Assembly (NCBI GenBank): GCA_965372405.1
Contig: CBDVCE010000077.1
Coordinates: forward strand, 1-22,143
Source of the DNA: Sunxiuqinia sp965372405
GTDB lineage: Bacteria; Bacteroidota; Bacteroidia; Bacteroidales; Prolixibacteraceae
Direction: 5' to 3'
DNA length: 22,143 nucleotides
A program made the translations under genes and the position numbers. The notes beneath the pieces were generated by a model, which saw only the letters and a program-made list of their open reading frames with translations, had not been told where the DNA came from and ran no database searches. This document shows positions 1-6,672 of the stretch, piece after piece. The stretch's first letter is position 1; every line of letters begins with the position of its first letter.

Positions 1-19
1 CAACTGACTCTTTTTTGAT

Positions 20-44
20 ACCTCGTGGGCTCTGCCCCGGGGTA
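20..44. repeat. REP-like hairpin at the left edge, next to the satP promoter
   Basis: An imperfect stem-loop: TACCTCGTGGGC (20-31), loop TCT, then GCCCCGGGGTA, with one bulged T and one G-T pair. The apical core GGGCTCTGCCC resembles the hairpin at the right edge of the window, which also carries GCTCTGC. It lies just upstream of the satP -7 box, where a -33 box would be expected. It resembles the dispersed REP-like elements common in Bacteroidota genomes. It is too close to the window edge to delimit. Confidence 0.5.
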
Positions 45-53
45 GTTCATTTC

Positions 54-61
54 TACTTTTG
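54..61 (+). promoter_or_regulatory. Candidate Bacteroidota -7 box for satP
   Basis: TACTTTTG matches the Bacteroidota sigma-A -7 consensus TAnnTTTG exactly and lies 30 nt before the satP start codon. No good -33 TTTG is seen at the usual 19-21 nt upstream, because the REP-like hairpin occupies that place; a TTTG at 14-17 is too far away. Transcription would start near 67-69 and give a short leader. Confidence 0.45.
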
Positions 62-91
62 CGGGCTATTAAAAAATCAAAATATTTTTAG

Positions 92-661
92 ATGAACGAT
101 GTAAAATTAGGAAACCCGGCGGTTGTTGGGTTAGCGGGATTTGGATTGACTACACTTTTATTGCAATTCCACAATATTGGATTGATGGGATTAGGGCCTG
201 TTGTTGCTATGGGATTTGTGTTTGGCGGATTTGCTCAGATGGTAGCAGGATTTTTAGAACAAAAAACAGGAAATAACTTTGGCTTTGCAGCCTTTACCAG
301 TTACGGTGCATTTTGGATTGGATTAGGAGTTATCTGGTTGCTAAATTATTTCAACTTATATAAATCAACAACTGAAGATGTTGGTTATTTCTTAATTGCA
401 TGGACATTATTAAGTCTTATCTATTGGGTTGGATCATGGTTTATTAGTACTGCAATGGGAGTTACTTTTACCTTGTTGGTAATTGGTTTCATTTTATTGG
501 ACTTAGGTCATTTTGTATCACCAGTTTTAATTGTTGTTGCCGGATATGTATTAATTTTGTGCGCATTTTCGGCATGGTATATGATGGCTGCAATCATCTT
601 AAATGAGTTGTCAGGAAGAGAGATTTTGAAAACAGGAAAAGCCTGGATTGCTAAAAAATAG
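92..661 (+). CDS. satP: SatP/YaaH/GPR1/FUN34-family acetate uptake transporter
   Basis: An inner-membrane protein of 189 aa with six predicted hydrophobic segments and almost no soluble parts, the size and shape of the AceTr (GPR1/FUN34/YaaH) family. The N-terminal signature NPAVVGL (residues 8-14) matches the family motif NPAPLGL, and the GFG stretch and FGGFAQMVAG that follow are also typical. The family moves acetate or succinate into the cell with protons; which of these is used here cannot be told from sequence. The ATG lies 30 nt behind a TAnnTTTG box, with no clear Shine-Dalgarno, which is normal for Bacteroidota. It stands alone and converges on cysK, sharing a terminator. The family assignment is secure; the substrate is inferred. 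Confidence 0.9.
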   Translation: MNDVKLGNPAVVGLAGFGLTTLLLQFHNIGLMGLGPVVAMGFVFGGFAQMVAGFLEQKTGNNFGFAAFTSYGAFWIGLGVIWLLNYFNLYKSTTEDVGYFLIAWTLLSLIYWVGSWFISTAMGVTFTLLVIGFILLDLGHFVSPVLIVVAGYVLILCAFSAWYMMAAIILNELSGREILKTGKAWIAKK

Positions 662-685
662 AAGTTAGAAAAACTAGATATAGAA

Positions 686-720
686 AAGGGATGTCATCTT
701 TTAAAAAGATAGCATCCCTT
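686..720. terminator. Bidirectional intrinsic terminator between satP and cysK
   Basis: A long stem: AAGGGATG (686-693) pairs with CATCCCTT (713-720), and an inner ATCTTTT/AAAAAGAT arm extends it past a small internal loop. On the + strand it is followed by TTATTTTATT; on the - strand it ends in CCCTTTTCTAT. It sits between two convergent genes and can serve both. Confidence 0.8.
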
Positions 721-761
721 ATTTTATTCTAAGCTTTTGACTTCCTAATATTCTTCACTTA

Positions 762-1673
762 TTAGAACAATCCCTCGATTGACAAATAGCGTTCTCCGGT
801 ATCGTAACTGAAAGTCAGAATTTTTGAGCCTTTTGGCAATTCTTTTATCTTTTTTGCAACTGCAGCAAACGATGCGCCAGATGATATTCCTACGAATAAA
901 CCTTCTTCTATTGCAGCGCGTTTTGTATATTCAAAAGCTTCATCTTTTGAAACGGAAACAGTTCCATCAAGAAATTCTGTCCGGCAGTTTTCAGGAATGA
1001 AGCCTGCACCAATTCCCTGAATGGGGTGTGGACCAGGGGCGCCTCCACTAATCACAGGTGAAAGTTCAGGTTCAACAGCAAACGATTTTAAGTTTGGGAA
1101 TTTTTGTTTCAGAATTTCGCTAACCCCAGAAATATGTCCCCCGGTTCCAACTCCTGTAATTAGATAATCAAAACCATCAGGAAAATCTTTTAGTATTTCC
1201 TGCGCAGTATTGTCGCGGTGTGCATTAATGTTAGCTTCATTGTCGAACTGCGAAGGTATCCATGAATTTTTGTGTTTTGCGGCAATTTCTTCTGCTTTTG
1301 AAATAGCACCTTTCATTCCTTTTTCTTTTGGAGTAAGAACCAGTTCGGCTCCATAAGCTGTTAGAATCCGGCGTCGCTCAACCGACATTGATTCTGGCAT
1401 TACCAAGGTAAGTTTATAACCTTTTACTGCAGCAACAAGTGCCAGACCAATTCCAGTGTTTCCCGAGGTTGGCTCAACGATTAAACTATCTGGTTTTAGA
1501 ACTCCTTTTCCTTCAGCATCTTCAACCATCGAAAGTGCAATCCTGTCTTTTATACTCCCTCCTGGGTTTGTTTTTTCTAACTTCACATACACCTCATAAT
1601 CATCCGGAAACAGTTTGTTTACCCGAATCAGAGGAGTGTCTCCAATAGTTTCAAGAATGTTGTTAAATTTCAT
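762..1673 (-). CDS. cysK: Cysteine synthase A (O-acetylserine sulfhydrylase)
   Basis: A PLP enzyme that makes L-cysteine from O-acetylserine and sulfide, the last step of sulfur assimilation. The protein has 303 aa, normal for CysK. Visible motifs are the PLP lysine in NPGGSIKDR (K42), the substrate loop TSGNTG (69-74), the phosphate-binding GVGTGGH (174-180), and the C-terminal SSGAS (264-268) followed by DTGERY (291-296). The short N-terminus without a haem domain and the NPGGS sequence fit CysK rather than cystathionine beta-synthase. The ATG at 1673 lies 38 nt behind an intrinsic terminator that itself follows a Cys-codon-rich leader ORF, so expression is probably controlled by transcription attenuation (see those entries). 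No other sulfur gene is adjacent. Confidence 0.95.
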   Translation of the reverse strand: MKFNNILETIGDTPLIRVNKLFPDDYEVYVKLEKTNPGGSIKDRIALSMVEDAEGKGVLKPDSLIVEPTSGNTGIGLALVAAVKGYKLTLVMPESMSVERRRILTAYGAELVLTPKEKGMKGAISKAEEIAAKHKNSWIPSQFDNEANINAHRDNTAQEILKDFPDGFDYLITGVGTGGHISGVSEILKQKFPNLKSFAVEPELSPVISGGAPGPHPIQGIGAGFIPENCRTEFLDGTVSVSKDEAFEYTKRAAIEEGLFVGISSGASFAAVAKKIKELPKGSKILTFSYDTGERYLSIEGLF

Positions 1674-1711
1674 ATTATCATATTTTTAAGGGTTAAATTT
1701 CATTTTACAGC

Positions 1712-1745
1712 AATAAAAAAGCCTTCCAATTTTTGGAAGGCTTTT
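1712..1745 (-). terminator. Intrinsic terminator (attenuator) in the cysK leader
   Basis: On the - strand, AAAAGCCTTCCAA (1745-1733), loop AAA, then TTGGAAGGCTTTT (1729-1717), running on into T residues and ATT. The 13-bp perfect stem plus U-tract is a textbook intrinsic terminator. It lies between the leader ORF and the cysK start codon, so when formed it would stop transcription before cysK. It could also serve as the end of the upstream ABC operon, whose last stop codon lies 163 nt before it; the two roles are compatible. Confidence 0.8.
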
Positions 1746-1790
1746 GAACTATTCATTAATTTAAATTATTCACATTTAAATATACCTTCC
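1735..1790 (-). promoter_or_regulatory. Candidate antiterminator of the cysK attenuator
   Basis: On the - strand, GGAAGG (1790-1785), inside the last codons of the leader ORF, is complementary to CCTTCC (1740-1735), the heart of the terminator's 5' arm. A flanking U-G pair can extend it to 7 bp. Pairing here excludes the terminator. A ribosome stalled on Cys codons 2-6 would leave GGAAGG free, whereas one at the stop codon (1778-1776) would cover it. This is inferred from base complementarity and geometry. Confidence 0.6.
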
Positions 1791-1823
1791 CCGTGTCGCT
1801 TTATAACAACAGCACATACACAT
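1776..1823 (-). CDS. Cys/Met-rich leader peptide controlling cysK
   Basis: A 15-codon ORF read as ATG TGT ATG TGC TGT TGT TAT AAA ..., giving MCMCCCYKATRGRYI and a TAA stop. Four of the first six codons are Cys and the other two are Met. The ORF ends about 30 nt before a strong terminator that precedes cysK, and its GGA AGG codons can pair with the terminator's 5' arm. Such a layout, with a peptide rich in the pathway's own product, is the hallmark of ribosome-mediated attenuation as in trp and his operons: low charged tRNA-Cys stalls the ribosome, the antiterminator forms and cysK is transcribed. No Shine-Dalgarno is seen, as for most genes here. Translation is inferred, not shown. The chance of such a Cys/Met run at precisely this place seems low, so confidence is fairly good. 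Confidence 0.72.
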   Translation of the reverse strand: MCMCCCYKATRGRYI

Positions 1824-1907
1824 ATTTGAAAAGGAAATCTTCATTGAATTTTATTATATGGAACAATTATAAATAAAATAATCTAAATAATACTATTTTA
1901 TCTGAAT

Positions 1908-3254
1908 TTAATTCCGATAGGAAAGCCATTTAACGATTTCTTTAAGATTTACTTTCTTCCCATACATTAATATTCCGGTTCGATATATTTTACCAGCCAT
2001 CCAGATTGTACCAAGAATTGACAACAACAAAATTCCCATGGATAACAAGAGTTCCCAAAGAGGTACACCAAATGGAACCCGAGCCATCATTACAACAGGA
2101 GATGTTAGTGGTATCATTGAGGCCCAAAAAGCCAAACTGCCTTCAGGATTCTTTGCAACAGCAAATAAAATGATAATGGAAAAGATTAAAGGTATGGTGA
2201 CAGGGAGCATTAACTGTTGTGCATCTTCTTCGTGATTGACAGCAGAACCAACTGCGCCCAATAATGAAGCGTACATCAAAAAACCACCAAGGAAGTAAAA
2301 GAGAAATGAGAATAAAATCATTTTCAGATTTAAGTTTCCTGCCATTTCTATGATTTCGAGTGCAATATTATCCTGGGTTGCACCTCCTGTCTGTATTTGA
2401 GGCAAAGCACCAGATTGCATTAAGCTTTGAGATTGGCTCATCATCTCCGCTTGATCAGGGCTAAGAACCATTTGTATTCCAGTGACAATAGCAGTGCCGA
2501 AAAAAATCCAGAAAACGAGCTGAGTAAGGCCAACCAATCCAATGCCTACAATTTTCCCAAATAGGAGCTGGAAAGGTTTGATCGATGAAATAATAACTTC
2601 AACAATACGGCTGGTTTTTTCTTCCATCACACCGCGCATCACCATAGCACCGTATATAAAAACGAACATGTAGATTATAAATCCTGCGGCATAGCCAAAT
2701 CCCATAGCCATTTCTGTTGAGCTTTTTACGGATTCTCCTTGTTCTCCCTGTTTGATCGTTTCCAGATTAATGCGCGTTTTAGTGGCTGCTAGCTTTTCTT
2801 CCAAATCAGGGATTCCTGATTCATTGATAATCTGTTGTTTTTTATCGTTCTCCAGTATTCGTTCAAGCTTTCGATCAACCATGTTTTTAATATCCATGTT
2901 GATTTGCTTGTGGGAAATCATTTGCACACGATTTGAGGCTAATAAGTTATGTGGAATGTGAAGCAGTGCGTAAAATTTATTAGATTTCAAGTCTTCTTTG
3001 GCTTGCAGATATTCCTGTTCAGGCATAAAATGAAAAAGAGTGTATTCCGTATTTTCAATTCGCCCAAGGAAGATTCCGGTTTCATCATGAACTCCGATAA
3101 TGCGTTCCTTTTCGTCGTCCATCATTGCCAAATAAGTAGGTAAAATGCTCATTCCTGCAAAAAGAAAGGGAACTAATAAGGTAACTATGACGAAGGATTT
3201 TTTCCTGACCCTTGTCAAATATTCTCGTTTGAGTACTAATAATGATTTGTTCAT
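1908..3254 (-). CDS. ABC-2 type transporter permease (NatB-like)
   Basis: Membrane subunit of an ABC exporter, 448 aa. The plan is typical of the NatB/ABC-2 family (YhaP-like): one N-terminal membrane helix (about 20-42) after a basic segment KREYLTRVRKKS, a large extracytoplasmic domain (about 45-185) that ends in a charged, coil-like stretch, then a bundle of about five more helices (about 185-430). The motif VMRGVMEEKTSRIVEVIISSIKPFQLLFGKI, at about residues 206-235, is the conserved loop that contacts the ATPase. The gene starts 3 nt after the ATPase gene ends, so the two form an operon. Substrates of the family include Na+ and peptides, but the substrate here cannot be told. The ATG is preceded by no obvious ribosome-binding site. 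Confidence 0.88.
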   Translation of the reverse strand: MNKSLLVLKREYLTRVRKKSFVIVTLLVPFLFAGMSILPTYLAMMDDEKERIIGVHDETGIFLGRIENTEYTLFHFMPEQEYLQAKEDLKSNKFYALLHIPHNLLASNRVQMISHKQINMDIKNMVDRKLERILENDKKQQIINESGIPDLEEKLAATKTRINLETIKQGEQGESVKSSTEMAMGFGYAAGFIIYMFVFIYGAMVMRGVMEEKTSRIVEVIISSIKPFQLLFGKIVGIGLVGLTQLVFWIFFGTAIVTGIQMVLSPDQAEMMSQSQSLMQSGALPQIQTGGATQDNIALEIIEMAGNLNLKMILFSFLFYFLGGFLMYASLLGAVGSAVNHEEDAQQLMLPVTIPLIFSIIILFAVAKNPEGSLAFWASMIPLTSPVVMMARVPFGVPLWELLLSMGILLLSILGTIWMAGKIYRTGILMYGKKVNLKEIVKWLSYRN

Positions 3255-3257
3255 GGC

Positions 3258-4184
3258 TTAGTTTTTTTGATTGGCTTGTTCAACAACTTTAATAAACACT
3301 TCATTCATGCTTGGAATAAGCTCACGGAATGAATGAATCTCCATTTTTTGTATCAGACTTTGGAGTACATCATTATTCGATTCGTTGTTCGTTTTCTGAA
3401 ATTTCACCAATTGTATGTTTCCTTTTCGTTCGTGATTGATAAGCTGAAATCCATTTCCGATAAATTCTTTAGATACATCAGCTTCTACTTTTGTTTCAAT
3501 CTCAAAAATGTTGCTTTTGTACTGTTCTTTTACTTCCTGAATTTCACCATCAAGAATCTTTTTCGATTCATGGATTAGCGCTATGTGGTCACAAATTTCT
3601 TCCACTGAAGCCATATTGTGCGTAGAGAATATAATGGTTGCACCTTTTTCTTTTAGTTGTAGTATCTCGTTTTTAATCAGGTTGGTATTTATGGGGTCAA
3701 AACCACTAAAAGGTTCATCAAATATTAGAAGCTTTGGCTCATGAATTACCGTAGTAATAAACTGGATCTTTTGCTGCATTCCTTTTGAAAGTTCCTCAAC
3801 CTTTTTGTTCCACCAGGCCTGTATCTCAAATTTCTCAAACCAATGCTTCAAACTTTTCAATGCATCTTTTTTCGATAAGCCTTTTAATTGAGCCAGATAC
3901 AAAACCTGTTCGCCTACTTTCATCTTTTTATAAAGTCCGCGTTCTTCGGGGAGGTAGCCAATTTGATGAATATCGCTCGATTTAAATTTTCTGCCCTGAA
4001 ATAGAAGCTCTCCTTTATCGGGTGCTGTAATTTGATTAATGATACGGATAAGAGTGGTTTTGCCAGCGCCATTTGGGCCAAGCAGACCAAATACACTTTG
4101 GTCTTTTACCGATATGCTAACCTCATCAAGAGCACGGTGTCCCGCATAGTCCTTAATGATATCTGTCGCCTTGAATAATTCCAT
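3258..4184 (-). CDS. ABC transporter ATP-binding protein (NatA-like)
   Basis: ATPase subunit, 308 aa, paired with the ABC-2 permease just downstream. Walker A is GPNGAGKT (36-43), the signature is LSKGMQQ (132-138), Walker B is LLIFDEP (152-158) and the switch histidine is in STHN (H189). The last 100 residues form the extra C-terminal domain (DUF4162) common in NatA/Ccm/drug-exporter ATPases. The pair probably exports a small ion, lipid or peptide; the sequence does not show which. It is divergent from the DoxX gene, and a TAATTTTG box at 4257-4250 on the - strand lies 66 nt before the start codon. Confidence 0.92.
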   Translation of the reverse strand: MELFKATDIIKDYAGHRALDEVSISVKDQSVFGLLGPNGAGKTTLIRIINQITAPDKGELLFQGRKFKSSDIHQIGYLPEERGLYKKMKVGEQVLYLAQLKGLSKKDALKSLKHWFEKFEIQAWWNKKVEELSKGMQQKIQFITTVIHEPKLLIFDEPFSGFDPINTNLIKNEILQLKEKGATIIFSTHNMASVEEICDHIALIHESKKILDGEIQEVKEQYKSNIFEIETKVEADVSKEFIGNGFQLINHERKGNIQLVKFQKTNNESNNDVLQSLIQKMEIHSFRELIPSMNEVFIKVVEQANQKN

Positions 4185-4249
4185 TAAAAGTTTTTTAGTG
4201 TTTGTCCATTGGTCATGAAACCAACTTTTTTGTTACAAATGCTTCAGAT

Positions 4250-4257
4250 CAAAATTA
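4250..4257 (-). promoter_or_regulatory. Candidate -7 box for the ABC operon
   Basis: On the - strand TAATTTTG matches TAnnTTTG exactly, 66 nt before the ATPase start codon. No clear -33 TTTG lies at the expected distance, so this is a moderate call. Confidence 0.4.
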
Positions 4258-4367
4258 GAAAAAATAGTTTGTGTATTATAAGGAGGTTGAAGTTTATCCA
4301 TGCCGTCAATTGAACATTTATTTCAGTAGAAGTTATGCAGCAAAAAACAATTCATTGGTTTTTCTGT

Positions 4368-4375
4368 TATTTTTG
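4368..4375 (+). promoter_or_regulatory. Candidate -7 box that fixes the DoxX start
   Basis: TATTTTTG matches the TAnnTTTG consensus exactly. Transcription would begin near 4381-4383, only about 18 nt before the ATG at 4400. The open frame that runs further upstream (to 4271) would then lie before the promoter and not be translated. Confidence 0.5.
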
Positions 4376-4399
4376 ATATTTGAAATTTTAATATTAGTT

Positions 4400-4810
4400 A
4401 TGAGTAAGCTTTTAGGACACCGAACCAATAGGGTTATTGAGAATTTGTGGTTATTGTTATTGCGGGTATCCGCTGGTGCTTTTATGTTGATTCATGGTAT
4501 TCCCAAGTTGCAGAAATTATTAAATGGCGATTTTGCATTTGCTTACCCAATCGGGATTGGGGAGACTTCTTCATTGCTTTTAGCTGTTTTTGCTGAAGTA
4601 ATTTGTTCGGTGTTACTTATTCTTGGAGCGGCAACACGTTTGGCAACAATCCCATTAATTTCGACAATGGCAGTTGCTGCTTTTGTGGTTCATGGGGCTG
4701 ATCCATTTCAGAAGAAGGAAATGGCTCTTTTGTATTTAGTCGTTTATGTAACGATTTTAGTTTTTGGAGGGGGTAATTATTCAGCAGGAAAATTTTTGAG
4801 TAAAAAATAA
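4400..4810 (+). CDS. DoxX-family membrane protein
   Basis: A 136-aa inner-membrane protein with four predicted helices. The first carries the pattern LLLLRVSAGAFMLIHGIPKLQKLL, characteristic of DoxX/DoxD proteins (arginine in helix 1, then a G-x-x-K after it). Family members are linked to thiosulfate:quinone oxidoreductase or to oxidative-stress responses, but most, like this one, have no proven role. The reading frame stays open upstream to 4271, but I chose the ATG at 4400 because the family domain begins there, the usual length is 130-140 aa, and a promoter -7 box lies at 4368-4375. It converges on the DUF1801 gene with a 44-nt gap in which I see no convincing terminator. Confidence 0.85.
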   Translation: MSKLLGHRTNRVIENLWLLLLRVSAGAFMLIHGIPKLQKLLNGDFAFAYPIGIGETSSLLLAVFAEVICSVLLILGAATRLATIPLISTMAVAAFVVHGADPFQKKEMALLYLVVYVTILVFGGGNYSAGKFLSKK

Positions 4811-4854
4811 GAGCGCAGTCACATGTGGCAGATTAAAATTCAATATATCCGTAA

Positions 4855-5256
4855 CTATTTTGCCAGTTTTTTATCCAATTCAACCGCGTCAAAAATTAAT
4901 GTCTTTAGCAAATCTATGTTGACCTCGTTAATATGAAAGAAGGTTTTTGTATAAACCTGTTTCCGTGTTCTTTTTTCCAGGTAGTTTAAATCATCATTGA
5001 GTAAATGACCTTTTACAAAACCAAGTAGTACACTACCCCTCTTTACGTTTCCCCAGAGAATACTTGATGGCCAAATAAAACAAATTCGTGAATGACGATA
5101 ATAGTATGGAACATTGTATGCTAGTTTCTCTTTGCAGTTAGGAATGCAATCCAGTATTAATTGTCTTAAGAAGCCAACCAGCTTTCTTTCATCATTGGGA
5201 AGATAATCTAAGAACTCTTCTACTGACTTGAAATTAATATTTTGAAACTTGCTCAT
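4855..5256 (-). CDS. DUF1801 (YdhG-like) domain protein
   Basis: A 133-aa soluble protein. The pattern FLDYLPNDERKLVGFLRQLI followed by KLAYNVPYYYRHSRICFI, at residues 13-33 and 43-61, is that of DUF1801 (the YdhG/YjbR-like fold): a short helix-rich start and a beta-sheet platform. Some members are iron-binding or frataxin-like, but no ligand residues can be assigned here. It starts 11 nt after pgl, so it is likely the last gene of the zwf-cupin-pgl transcription unit. Function unknown. Confidence 0.75.
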   Translation of the reverse strand: MSKFQNINFKSVEEFLDYLPNDERKLVGFLRQLILDCIPNCKEKLAYNVPYYYRHSRICFIWPSSILWGNVKRGSVLLGFVKGHLLNDDLNYLEKRTRKQVYTKTFFHINEVNIDLLKTLIFDAVELDKKLAK

Positions 5257-5267
5257 TGCTTTTGCAA

Positions 5268-5996
5268 CTAGCTAATTTTTGAGGCCGCTTTTTTATCAAG
5301 AAAAAAAGTAATTTCACCTATCTCGGGTTCTACATGAAAAGCAGGCAGCTTCTTCGCTTTTTTCAGGTTATTCATAATTTCAGAAACCCGTTTGGCTTTG
5401 GATTTGCCCGTTATCAGAAAAAATACCCTATTTGCATTATTCAGTACTTTTCCTGTTAGGGTTATGCGATTCTGACCAGTCTCTGGATGAGTGGCAACAG
5501 CACAGATTTTGTCCGACTTGAGTAATTTTTTTTCATGTGGAAAAATGGAGGCCGTATGACCATCACTTCCCATCCCTAGAATAATAAGATCAAAAATCGG
5601 ACAATCACTTCGTTCGTTTAGGTGCGATTTAATCTGTGTGGAATAATTTTCGGCAGCCTCTTCGGGAGCTAATTCTCCTTTGATCCGATGAATTTGGCTT
5701 TCATCAATGTCAATTTTTGAAAACAAATGCTCGTTTGTCATTTTGTAATTACTCTCGTCATTAGTGGGTGGAACGCAGCGTTCATCACCCCACCAAAAAT
5801 GAATTCGTTCCCATGGGATTTTTTTATTGTAATCCCGAGCAAAGATGTCAAATAGGATTTTTGGGGTTTTCCCACCCGACAAGGCAATGTCAAATCGCTG
5901 TCTTGAGCTGGTAACCATATGATAAAATTCAGAAGCAAAAGCTTCTGCTACGCTTTCTGCGTTTTCAAATATTTTAACTTCTTTTGATTCAGCCAT
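5268..5996 (-). CDS. pgl: 6-phosphogluconolactonase
   Basis: Hydrolyses 6-phosphogluconolactone to 6-phosphogluconate, step two of the oxidative pentose phosphate pathway, in the cytosol. The protein has 242 aa, normal for the DevB/SOL type. Visible motifs are the sugar-phosphate loop LSGGKTP (39-45), WWGDERCVPP (68-77) with NDESNY (79-84), and the active-site stretch LGMGSDGHTASIFP (140-153) with its conserved D-G-H. It lies downstream of zwf on the same strand, separated by a cupin gene; the gaps are 70-81 nt, so co-transcription is likely but not certain. The ATG choice agrees with homologues that begin just before the KIFENAE strand. Confidence 0.93.
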   Translation of the reverse strand: MAESKEVKIFENAESVAEAFASEFYHMVTSSRQRFDIALSGGKTPKILFDIFARDYNKKIPWERIHFWWGDERCVPPTNDESNYKMTNEHLFSKIDIDESQIHRIKGELAPEEAAENYSTQIKSHLNERSDCPIFDLIILGMGSDGHTASIFPHEKKLLKSDKICAVATHPETGQNRITLTGKVLNNANRVFFLITGKSKAKRVSEIMNNLKKAKKLPAFHVEPEIGEITFFLDKKAASKIS

Positions 5997-6066
5997 AAAT
6001 GATTATTATAGGGTAAGTATTATGAAACCCGATCTTTACTGTTTTTACGGAGTAGTCTGCCGCTAT

Positions 6067-6591
6067 TTATTCCGAACATTTTGCAGCTTGTTGTTCATTT
6101 TTTAAATCGTTCCATTTCTTTTTAATATTTTCTTCTCCTTTAAAATAATCCACCTGAGAATCTTTTTTGTATATCTCTCTATTTGGTGATGCACTGATTT
6201 TATTTGAATCTGGGTATTCGCAAATATCATTAGCCATGGTCGTTTTAATATCTAAATAAGTGCAAGGAGTATCAGTATGATTATATAATTGATGGACACC
6301 AGATTCTCCAAGTTCAAAAAAGATAGTATCACCCTGGTTTAAAACTTGAAACCCATTTGAGGTTCTCAATGTTAACGAACCTGAAATAATAAACATTAAT
6401 TCTTCTGTATGTCTGTGGAAATGAAATGGGAAGGAAAATTGTTCAGGGTTTAATAATCGTATGTCGAACATCAGTTGTCTCGATTCAGCCACTTTTGATA
6501 AGCGAGGATTAGCTGTTTGAATCTTAAAATTCTCGATAACAGATTTATCGTTCTTAAATTTTAGATCTTGATGTGAGAATATTGTTGGCAT
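6067..6591 (-). CDS. Cupin-domain protein
   Basis: A 174-aa small beta-barrel protein. Cupin motif 1 is present as H57-x-H59-x3-E63 followed by G71, and motif 2 as G87 ... G95 ... H100-x3-N104, so all metal-ligand positions are filled. No DNA-binding or catalytic second domain is seen; the tail after residue 125 is polar and may be disordered. Single-domain cupins of this kind act as small-molecule sensors, dioxygenases or isomerases, and the sequence does not choose between them. Lying between zwf and pgl, it may act on sugars or sense them, but this is only a guess from position. Confidence 0.8.
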   Translation of the reverse strand: MPTIFSHQDLKFKNDKSVIENFKIQTANPRLSKVAESRQLMFDIRLLNPEQFSFPFHFHRHTEELMFIISGSLTLRTSNGFQVLNQGDTIFFELGESGVHQLYNHTDTPCTYLDIKTTMANDICEYPDSNKISASPNREIYKKDSQVDYFKGEENIKKKWNDLKNEQQAAKCSE

Positions 6592-6672
6592 TTTATATTC
6601 GCTTATGGATTAATAAATATTTGTAGCTATGGGCATAACTTGCTACTGCAATATTATAAAGTTAAGGAAATC

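Noticed and set aside
4271..4399. N-terminal extension of the DoxX gene by 43 codons
   Set aside because: It lies upstream of a perfect -7 box (4368-4375), is not typical of DoxX, and the ATG at 4400 gives the usual length.
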